From contig JACGCM010001129.1 in NCBI GenBank assembly GCA_014058105.1, positions 3,917,001-3,981,000 on the forward strand: a DNA stretch of 64,000 bases, given 5' to 3'. Each line of letters begins with the position of its first letter. Position 1 is the first letter of the stretch. Both the position numbers and the translations under genes were made by a program. The notes below the pieces were generated by a model that saw only the letters and a program-made list of their open reading frames with translations, was not told the DNA's origin and ran no database searches. The stretch comes from Kingdonia uniflora. Lineage: Eukaryota; Streptophyta; Magnoliopsida; Ranunculales; Circaeasteraceae. Below are positions 55,310 to 64,000 of this stretch, piece after piece.

Positions 55310-55406
55310 CTTGTTTGGAGATCGAATTGCTGTGGGGGTGGATTGGGGTGGATTGAATCCACCTTGGGTTTGGGTGAATTCACCCACCTTACTACTGGTC
55401 ATGCTC
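55310..55406 (-). repeat. Right terminal inverted repeat of Harbinger shell
   Basis: Imperfect inverted match of 20233-20330. It ends ACTACTGGTCATGCTC and is followed by TTA. Confidence 0.75.
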
Positions 55407-55521
55407 TTAGAGCCATTTAAGTCGAATTTTGTTGTCCTACCTTCTTTAATCGTTACTTAAAATGATTAGTATACCCCCAAACTAAAGAGATTATACAGTT
55501 TATGCCCTTTCATCTATCTCG

Positions 55522-56021
55522 CAAAAGAAACCCAAACGACATTTGCTTCTTTTCATCTCCCTGGGCTTCTCTCCATCTCTCCCATCCTCTTCTCAAATAT
55601 TTTTACCCTTTTTATTGATGATTTAAATGATGGTCTCTTCTTTGAATAGTTGTTGTTTACTTCGCTAGAGTAGACAGTCTGCAACTCCGATCTATCTATT
55701 AAAAATCAGAGTTTACCAATTTTTGTTGTTGTTCAAGATATTGAGTTTATACCTCATCTCTTCAGTTTTTAATTTTTAGGGTTTCATATCAAGTTGATAG
55801 TTCTTTCTTAATTTCATGTACAAAGTTGATTAACTCATATGAAGCCCAAACCCAAGTTGGAGAGCTAACATGTGTTTTAATTTCAATCATACAACAAGGG
55901 TCTTCATAGGGTGCCATTCTATCTATATATTGATTATCATCGGCTTATAAGCGTTTCACTCTTCCAATATTGATAAGTCGAACTCGGGATATCACAGTTG
56001 TGTTGGTTGTATTACTAAGCA
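55522..56021. repeat. 500-bp tandem duplication, unit 1
   Basis: Begins AAAAGAAACCCAAACGAC and aligns with 56022-56167 plus 56800-57155. It contains a CT-rich leader-like stretch and TTTAGGGTTTCATATCAAG. It may derive from a gene 5' region; no product is recognised. Confidence 0.8.
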
Positions 56022-57155
56022 CAAAAGAAACCCAAACGATATTTGCTTCTCTTCGTCTTCCTGGGCTTTCCTCCATCTTTCTCATCAAATATCTTTACCC
56101 TCTCTTATTGATGATTTAGATGATGGTCTCTTCTTTGAATAGTTGTTGTTTACATCGCCTGAGTAGATGTTGAGAATCGAGGTAGTTAGTCTCTTTTCTA
56201 TGACAAGAATGAATCACGAAAATTGCCGAACAAGAAATAAACAACGAAGAACGAAACAAACAAAATAAGATTTACCCAGAAGAGGGAAGTGGAAAATCCT
56301 TACGGATAAAAAACCACGCCCCGCGAATAATCCACTATAATCAAATAGGTTACAAGCAATCTCTCCAAGCTTCCTCTAAGCTTTAATAAAGTCTCTCAAA
56401 CCCTAGTTCTTACTAGAATTAAACTCACAAAGGTACAATAAGAAATACCCTAAGTATTCCTTATATAGTTGGGAGGTTATTATATCAATTAAGACTCAAA
56501 GTACGAATCACGAGGTAAGCCAACGACTTCTCTCCAACCTTCTAAAACTGTGTTTACGAAGTCTATTCGAACAGAGACCAAAGTCTATTTGAATAAACCA
56601 AGTTCTGAGACATCTATTCGAATAGACTTTGGGTCTATTCGAATAAATCATGCTATGCCTCTTCTGTTCGAACAGACCAAAGTCTATTCGAACAAAACAC
56701 TGAAAATTCATATTTTTCTTCCGTCTTCGATCCTCGCTCATCCCACGAACTCCAATGAACATCTACGAATATAATTCGCCTTCATTCCTCAACTGTAGAC
56801 GTTCTGCAACTCTGATCTATTTATTGAAAATCAGAGTTTACCAATTTTTGTTCTTGTTCAAGATATTAAGTTTATACTCCCTTTCTTCAGTTCTTGATTT
56901 CTAGGGTTTCATATCAAGTTGATAGTTCTCTCTCAATTTCATCTACAAAGTTGATTGACTCATACGAAACCCAAACCCAAGTTGGAGATCTAACAGGTGT
57001 TTTAATTTCAATCATACAACAAGGATCTTCATATGGTGTCATTATATCTATATATCGATTATCATCGGACATCAGCTTATAAATGTTTTGCTCTTCCAAT
57101 TTTGATAGGTCAAACTTGGGATATCACAGTCGTGTTAGTTGTATTACTAAACACA
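56022..57155. repeat. 500-bp tandem duplication, unit 2, split by solo LTR
   Basis: Second copy. Removal of 56168-56794 and one GTAGA restores continuity with unit 1 (GAGTAGAC.GTCTGCAACTC). Divergence from unit 1 is modest. Confidence 0.8.
56168..56794 (-). mobile_element. Solo copia LTR
   Basis: 627 bp, begins TGTTGAGAATCGAGG and ends CATTCCTCAACT, the final CA changed to CT. The exact duplication GTAGA is at 56163-56167 and 56795-56799. It shares the CTATTCGAATAGAC palindrome array with copia-1 LTRs, in the opposite orientation. There is no internal sequence, so it arose by LTR-LTR recombination. Confidence 0.92.
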
Positions 57156-59530
57156 AATTGAATTGCTTCTGAGTAACAACCAAGAGGAGATTTGATTTGG
57201 TTAGCATGAACTGAGAGCAAAATGAACCAGCCTATCCTCTGTATGGGGTTTACATGGTGATTGGAATCGAAACACATTTGGTTGTAAATTCCGATGTGGC
57301 GGGTAAAATAATAGATCCGCACGGGACAATCAATAGTTCAAGTCACAGACTCCCATAATCCATCTTCTCTTCGGAGAATCCACTTCAACTCAACTATTGA
57401 TATCAAATACAAATAAATAATACAATATTGCGGGATTGAAGGGAAATGTCCAAATACATGTCTTTTTTTTTTCTTTCAATAATCCATATTTGTAGCAATG
57501 AAAGACTATTGTTCCTCCCCAAAATGATATAGGATTTCTTAAAAATTACAAATATCTACGATCTGCCTTCTCTATCTTTATAAAGGGTTGAAAATTAACC
57601 ACATGATAAAACCAAAATTTGATGCGTTAAAATGGTGATATAGCCCTTATTTTTACTGATATGAAACAACCCAAGTACGGATATCTAATGGGACTTCCTA
57701 ATATCGTGATATTGGTTGCTAATTCGCTTTTGTACATTTTCGATAGGGAGTTAAGGACATTGCCCTAATGTATGACAATTTGCACGAAATCAAGAGGGAA
57801 TTGTGTACGAAGTACCATAATGTATGACACAAGTTTCTTAAAGGTTTCGATTAACAATGAAACAGAGAAAGGATGCGCGTGCGGCTACACTATTATTACA
57901 AACCAAAAGCTACAATGTAAGCTCATGGCCTAATTTGCGCGGTTGAAGAGAGCTTGTTTTGCCAGTTAGTTTGGAGTTGAAGTCAACAGAGCAATCAAAA
58001 ATTGTGTCAGGTTAGAAGTATAAGAACATCACCTTAAATGTCTTTGGATCTTGATTTTGTTTTTCTGCTATGTAAGATATTTTACATCCAACAGTCCTTA
58101 AATACCATAAAATCCATTGAATGGAGGCATGCGATGTTTCTTATTTTATAAACAAATATAGGTTAGGTGTTGATGAGTTGGCTGCTAGGTGGCAACGAGT
58201 TGGCATTGAACTAGCAACGAGTTTGCAGATTGGGGCTAATAGTTGGTCCATGATCTTTGCCTTAACTTTGAGTTGAATACGATGATGTGCTTAAATCCCC
58301 CCTCTTATCCTGCGAATTTAACTTCTGTTGGTCTTGAAGTCGAACTTGATGAGTTAGGCTTGGCTTTGTCCCTGGTCTTCGATCTGCCGGAGCTTGATTA
58401 TGCAAAATAGGGTAGTGCAGTAGTAGTAGGATTCTCTTAGTTTCTATTTTGTTTATTAGTGACTACTAATAATAGGATTATAATTTTTAGAAACTCTTTC
58501 CATTTAGGACTTATTATTTGCTTATAAAGGAGTCATACTTATTCCTTGTAAACAAAACTTTTCTTGAATTAATAAGATCAATTGTCTCTTCAATTTAGTT
58601 TATCTTCTTTGACAAATTGTATTTCTATTCCTGGACTCGAAAGTCTAGAGACTTCCACTTCGATTCTTCATAATTTTTCTTAGCGTGTATGATTTTCTAG
58701 TTGTAAGAGCGTAATCGATTAGGATCGTCACACCACAACTCTTAATCAGTGTTACGGATTGGGGGCAGTATTGGAAAACTCCTCAAAACCTATCACTTTA
58801 AATAGAGGCGAGGTCTCTCGTTGCGGCTACAATACACTGTCTGAAAGGGGAACTATTCAGCTTTCTATGAGCTTCAAGAGGTCAGTAAAATCATGTTGTT
58901 GTTTTTGAGTAATTTACAAAAGATTGTGTACTAAATCCCTCCAATTTAATATAAAATAAAGTATATGTAGGTTTTATTATTTATTGACTATTAGAGATTT
59001 CTAATCACTCATAGAGTTTGAGTTTATTGATTCCCACAAAACAACTCTAAATCAATTTTTAATTCCTTTATTTGAGGAAAACGACTCCTTCTAAATCTAC
59101 ATAAGTCTATTATTCTTTAAATTCGAGGGGGACTTGGCTAGATTTGAAATTTGACGTACTAAACAGACTCTAAATGCATCTGGTAAAGTACCTCACTAAA
59201 TTGTGTAAAAAACCCAAAATTCAACTGAGTGAGGTCCAATTTCATCCAACACTAACTCAGTCGGAGATAACAATTTGCTGAAACAAGTACATATATACTA
59301 TTTTATTTGCCTAGGTAAACGATTTTTGAAAAAAATAAAAATCCACTTGTAATTTTTTCAAAGGGCGTTGATGGTTCTATCAAACCAAAAGGGTGAGATT
59401 ACCTTCATTAATGAGGTTTCATTATTAGGAAATCGTGGTCGAGCCGTTTTGTAACTTACATATATTTTGTGTAGTGGTAAGGGCATTTAAGTAAATTGCG
59501 AATAAAGAGTCCAACGAAGTAAAGAAATCG
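57156..59530. other. Intergenic DNA with possible LTR-like tract
   Basis: No gene recognised. Near 58400-58700 a TATA-like CTTATAAAGGAGTC, a short leader and AATTAATAAGATCAATTG resemble the promoter and poly(A) region of an unrelated LTR, but no partner, PBS or duplication is visible. Confidence 0.35.
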
Positions 59531-59534
59531 CGCC

Positions 59535-59542
59535 TATAAATA
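59535..59542 (+). promoter_or_regulatory. TATA box of MORC gene
   Basis: TATAAATA, about 95 bases before the ATG, followed by CTTCTCTCTCTCTCTGCACG, a CT-rich initiator context common in plant promoters. Confidence 0.75.
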
Positions 59543-59636
59543 CTTCTCTCTCTCTCTGCACGAACACAAACTAAACAAATATATTATATTATTTTTTCTC
59601 TCTCGGTGCAGTTCGTTGTTTCAAACTCTCTCAAGC

Positions 59637-62600
59637 ATGGATTCAACAACGTTCGTTTCAAACCCTAACCCTAACGCCATTACCACCAATGTCTTCGTAA
59701 AACAAGAAATCTGCGAGCGAATCCCAATGACCAAGAATCCGTCTCTAATTGATCTCAGTAGTAGTAGTAGTAGTGATTCTGATAGTGATGATGAAGAAAC
59801 CAATCTCAACTCGTCTGGGAAGAGAAGTTGGGTTTCAAATGGAGATGGTTTGTATCTGAAGAAGCCGAAAGTGGAGTTTGTTTTGCCAATTGGATTCCTT
59901 GAGCCTCTTGATGTTGAAGAAGAGGTTGTGTTGGCTTTGCCACCGCCACCGCCTGCGCCAGTACCGGTTGTTAGAGAATGCAAGCAGTTTTGGAAGGCTG
60001 GGGATTATGAGGATGGGTTTAACGCAGAAGCATCAGCATCCGCATCGGCTTTCGGTAAATATTATAATTAGTTTTCTTGTTTGGTAATCTTGATTCATGA
60101 TCATATAATGCTCTCGTAAGTTGTTGTAAATTACTCTGTTTTTGACATTAGGTGTTTGAATTAAATCCTAGTTGCCATGAGGCTTACGTATAAAAGGGGA
60201 AATAACTAGTTCTGATCCAATACAAACATTACGGCGATATACGTTGCTGTTACTCACACAATATAGCAATCCCTTACTATATGCTACACTTAATCGAGTA
60301 TTTCTTTCAGCTTAATGGAAATCTTGTACTTCAATGGTTGGTAAAATTTCTGGGCACTTGATCTTATGTTTTACGAAAAATAACATTTTCTCATCAATTG
60401 CAAGAATCTAAAATGTCATTTCCAAAAATGTGTAATGCCCTTCTCTTCCAAATTTACCATCCTTGGCATATGTAAACTAATTATAGAGACATAGAGTCCC
60501 CCTTCTCTAGGAAAACTATGTTCAAAACATATATCAAGAGTCCACACAATCATCATAAAAGTATTTAGAACTCACCAAGTTCAACACTACCTTGATTCCA
60601 AGCCTTTTCGTAATTTTTCTTTTGCAGAACACTTTATTCACTAACTTCAACTTTTCTTGAAAATGTTAAGTAGTTCTTGGTTTTTTTCTTTCAAATCTTG
60701 TTTCTTTTTTATGATGTCGATCAACTCACCACTCACTACTCTTGCCACCTTGGTATATGGCAACACTTTGTTTGTCCCTATCATGAAAAACAAGTATTTG
60801 CGTAATTCGTTTCATAATATACCTGGTTGCCACCAAATAAGAGCTCAAAGAAAAGTGAAGTTAAGATCTGCTACAACAATAGTCCTAATTTTAATAGAAA
60901 TCATCTCTTGAATTACAAAGTTCTACAAGGCTCAAATTATAGCCCATCAATCGAAACCAAACATATTTCTAGAAGATCCTATATTAAGTGCTATATTAAA
61001 AGAGAACACAACTAATTACCTTGAGCTACTAAAGCATTTAAACTAAAAACAAGTTCGATGTCCAAATTTAAAATGCACTCCCCTTAGTGTATTCCATCAA
61101 GATAAGAGGTGTCTAGCTTAATTTCTCCAACAACGTGTAGTATCCTCCGTATTAGCTTAGTGGTTGATTATGGGTTGTATTGGTACTTGAAATGCTTGAG
61201 GCCTGATCTTGACTCATTATTCAGGCTTAAAAATTTTTATTATAAGAGTAGGTAGCTTCATTTGTCGCTCTATGGTTGGGTTTTTCCAACTTGCGGTCCC
61301 ATCTCCCAGATCTCATTTATATTCTTTGTGAATGATGGAATCAGTTGTGTTTTTTGAATCATGGGAAACTGTTTCACTTTGTCACTCATTTAGGATTTGA
61401 AATAGTAGGAGGGTATCACTAGTTTAGCACTTAACATATGTTGTCACGTTGCTCACGCATATCATATATTTGTCGATGCTAAATTTTCTTATACAACTGA
61501 GATTTCTTACATTTGCAGGAGGCATGGACCACGTGAGGGTTCACCCGAGGTTTCTACATTCAAATGCAACGAGCCATAAGTGGGCTCTTGGAGGTTAACT
61601 TATGACCTTATAACTTTAATGTAACCTCATAGTCTAGGATTTTAATGATCTATTTTTCAATCTCTGTTGGCTAACATTAAACTTTGGCAACTGCATCACA
61701 GCTTTTGCAGAGCTTCTGGACAACTCTTTAGACGAGGTATTTCCATATTTCATTTTCTAGACGTACACATGTTTACCTTCTTATTCTTAGGTATCTTTAA
61801 ATATGTATACTGCCAGGTATGCCATGGTGCCACATTTGCTAACATTGACATGATACAAAATAAGAAAGACGGGAACAAAATGTTGCTGGTTGAAGGTAAG
61901 ATGTTTGTTTCTTGTTTAGTCTTCTTTTTGTTGTTAATTAGTGATTTTTCTGTTGATTGTTGGGGTGCACATTCTATTGGTCTGTTTTATAGAAGCTTGT
62001 AACAGGTCTAGCCATATGCTTGTATAGTCTTGTTATGAATAACCCTTGGAGTTAAATTGCTAATAATTGCATCGCATCATAAATTGTTTCTTACTAATGT
62101 ATTGATTCTGTGCCAGTGCTAATGTTTGTCTAATTTACTCTTATGCAGATAATGGTGGTGGTATGGATCCAGATAAAATGCGACATTGCATGTCTCTCGG
62201 GTACTCTGCAAAGAGCAAAATGGCAAATACTATTGGACAATGTAAGTCGTCTTGCTTCTCATGTGACATGACGTATTAATGTTAATCACCCCTAAAGAGT
62301 CTCCACATATTAAGTCTCATTTTATTGATATAATATTTTTAGATGGAAATGGTTTTAAGACCAGTTCTATGAGGCTTGGAGCAGATGTTATTGTCTTCTC
62401 GCGCTGTAGTGGAAAAGACGGGAAAAGGTTTGGATTTTTCTATTCTTCTTTTGCAATCGGAAAATCATATTTGTTATATATATGACCTATCGGTATAATC
62501 CATATGTTTTCCTAAACTAAATTGTGTGTTATGGTGCTTGATCGCTAGCCCAACGCAAAGCATTGGAATGCTGTCATATACTTTTTTAAGGGGCACCGGG

Positions 62601-63219
62601 AAGGAAGATATTGTAGTTCCCATGGTAAGAACAAATATAGTTAAAGTTAATGTTTTGTCTTAACTCTTACGCCTCATTTCTCTTCTCTGTTTTCTAATAA
62701 CTGGAGTCCTTAATAAAAAAAAATCCACAATTTCATAAACTCCCATGCTTTAGCCATTCAAGCTAACAAGTTCACAATTACAAAATCAAATATTTTTTAA
62801 AGTCACTTATTTGCCATAGAAATTTAATTAGCTCTAATTAGAGGCTTACTCATTTACTTGTGGCTTTGTTTCCTTTGAAATTTTAGCTTGACTATGAGAA
62901 AGGAGGACGAGATTGGAACAGGATGATGCGATCATCTCCATGTGATTGGAATAGAAACCTGGAAACTATTGTGAAGTGGTCTCCTTATTGCAGTGAAACA
63001 GATCTCATTGACCAGGTGAAAGTTTTTTCAGTTGTTACTCTAGCTATTGATTTAACTGGGTGTTATCCTTTGTGTTCAGATTATAACCCTATTTATCCTA
63101 TTATTTGTTTCGATTGTCAGTTTAGTTCAATGAAAGATCATGGCACACGTGTCATCATATACAATCTTTGGGAGGATGACGCAGGGGAGCTGGAACTTGA
63201 TTTTGACACCGACCAACAT
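59637..63219 (+). CDS. MORC: MORC-family GHKL ATPase, 5' part, nine exons
   Basis: Nuclear ATPase that compacts chromatin and acts in transposon silencing and defence. Exons: 59637-60054, 61519-61593, 61702-61736, 61817-61895, 62149-62241, 62343-62427, 62549-62624, 62887-63015, 63121-63219. All junctions are GT-AG and keep frame for 363 codons. The start is MDSTTFVSN. An acidic Ser run (DLSSSSSSDSDSDDEE) and a Pro-rich stretch lead to CKQFWKAGDYE and GMDHVRVHPRFLHSNATSHKW. ATPase motifs: ELLDNSLDE with catalytic Glu168 and Asn172, DNGGGMD at 203-209, GQYGNGFKTSSMRLGADVIVFS at about 232. Then LSYTFLRGTGKEDIVVPM, LDYEKGG, KDHGTRVIIYNLWEDD and LDFDTDQH. The remainder (S5 domain, coiled coil) is not found before the window ends. 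Confidence 0.93.
60055..61518 (+). other. MORC intron 1
   Basis: 1464-bp first intron (GTAAAT..TTGCAG), AT-rich. Open stretches inside (60657-60911, 60827-61015) match nothing recognised and are taken as chance. Confidence 0.8.
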
Positions 63220-64000
63220 GTAAGTTCTTGCGTCTTGAAAGCTTTTTAAGTGGATTTTATCATTAAAACAAACAGAACCTTAGCTCAAATGTACGTGATT
63301 AGCCAAACAAGCCATTTATTTTAAATTGCTCTTGCGATGTATTTTTCTCACACTAGAGATATACCTTGATCTTCTGCTTATCATGCTTGGCTGGACGGCT
63401 CTTTAATGGGGCACAACTGGAAAGAAGTAGTGGAGAACAATAAACGAGAAAGAGGACATATTTGGTCTTTTGCGGCTATGGTTTTCCTTGTGTTCTAATG
63501 ATAAAATACTTACCTCTATATATAGGTAACGTTTTGGGTCACATGCTTAGTCTTTCGCGGTGGGACAACCTAATCTAAGATTCGTCTAGGCATCCCTGTC
63601 TTCAAGCTTCAATTTCCATAGAGTCCCACATCGAGTATTCAAGCCTTGCACCTCAATAATATAAGATCTTGGGCTTACTCCTCTCATAGCCAATTGGTTT
63701 TGAGATCTAATTGCACTTGAGGGCGATCCAATGGCTCGTGGTGTTTGGTTGGGATCCACATGACATCGGATGTGTCCATTGCCATCTTAGCACTGCTAAC
63801 TTTGCTACAACTTAGCTTGATCAGGGACGAATATGCAATAATCCGTGCCCGAACAGGGTTAGCTGCCTTGTCATGGTGTCTTGAGTAGGATGAGGCAAAT
63901 CAATCTATCACTGGGGCGGACGAGTTCTTCCTTTGTTGAGAAGAGCTCTCTTAGAGGTAGGACGGACCGGCTCGGTCTTTACAGGTTAAACTCGTCTCTA
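63220..64000 (+). other. MORC intron 9 or repeat; no next exon seen
   Basis: Begins with a good donor GTAAGTTC. The expected continuation after DTDQH was not found. From about 63520 the sequence changes character, with GTCCCACATCGAG and CCAATTGGTTTTGAGAT, phrases seen in several plant dispersed repeats. Either a repeat sits in the intron and the gene continues beyond the window, or the gene is truncated. Confidence 0.4.

Larger units (their letters stand above)
20233..55406. mobile_element. PIF/Harbinger-type shell with nested elements and PMD genes
   Basis: The left terminus GAGCATGGCCAGCAG is preceded by TTA (20230-20232). The right terminus, read backwards, is GAGCATGACCAGTAG, with TTA at 55407-55409. 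Three-base TTA duplications and GAGCAT-type ends fit PIF/Harbinger. The termini stay similar for about 100 bases, including GGTGGATT..ATCC and CAATCCACCC blocks. Removing copia-1 and the copia-2 complex leaves about 8.7 kb. That shell holds transposase (plus strand), ORF1 (minus strand, convergent), a head-to-head junction near 29945, and two tandem copies of a PMD gene region. It may be one element that captured and duplicated a PMD gene, or several related elements fused; the junction favours some fusion. Confidence 0.65.

Noticed and set aside
58400..58800. Additional solo LTR
   Set aside because: TATA-like and poly(A)-like phrases only; no defined ends, partner copy or target duplication, so it is kept as a remark under intergenic DNA.
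59621..59983. Minus-strand ORF of 120 residues opposite MORC exon 1
   Set aside because: Shadow of the Ser-rich and Pro-rich coding exon; no support on that strand.
60657..61015. Open frames in MORC intron 1
   Set aside because: No start context, no family resemblance, and flanking exons splice across them with correct phase.

Overview
The window is nuclear DNA of a flowering plant, most likely a dicot. It is AT-rich, has short plant-type GT-AG introns and TATA boxes, and carries three recognisable host-type genes: a type 2-like metallothionein, a SAUR auxin-response protein and a MORC-family ATPase. No bacterial features, tRNA or rRNA genes were seen. I do not name the species.

Layout. 1-13029: an old Ty3/gypsy element on the minus strand (Ty3-D) whose LTR is split by a second one, Ty3-A (1683-13013). 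13030-20232: a gene-bearing island with the metallothionein ORF, which lies inside a 2.0-kb TAA-flanked inverted-repeat element (13626-15630), and the SAUR gene (minus strand, 17701-18171). 20233-55406: one very large nest bounded by matching terminal inverted repeats and a TTA target duplication. The outer shell is PIF/Harbinger-type. It has a transposase (plus strand, split), a Myb/SANT-like ORF1 (minus strand) and two copies of a plant-mobile-domain (PMD) gene. A TNT1-like copia element (copia-1, 21641-27071, TSD GTTCT) sits in the transposase. A second copia complex (copia-2, 32025-53086) sits in the tail of the PMD gene. Inside copia-2 lies gypsy Ty3-C, and inside Ty3-C lies gypsy Ty3-B (34598-47012, TSD AGATT). 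55410-59530: a 500-bp tandem duplication, one copy of which holds a solo copia LTR (TSD GTAGA), then unassigned DNA. 59535-64000: the 5' half of a MORC gene (nine exons seen) that runs off, or is broken, at the right edge.

The gypsy elements look like the Tat group: a gag with a modified zinc knuckle, protease, RT, a second RNase H-like domain, integrase, and extra ORFs on the opposite strand between pol and the 3' LTR. In Ty3-A and Ty3-B those extra ORFs have their own TATA box and shared introns. All autonomous elements are defective. The RT YIDD box is altered differently in Ty3-A, -B and -C, Ty3-A has no integrase, Ty3-C is truncated, and copia-1 and copia-2 carry stop codons.

The most interesting items are the Harbinger-type shell that encloses PMD genes, the metallothionein gene enclosed in a small TIR element, the intron-bearing antisense transcription unit of the Tat elements, and a copia LTR flanked on both sides by internal sequence yet bounded by a TSD-like pair. 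All identifications come from reading the sequence; no database search was run.
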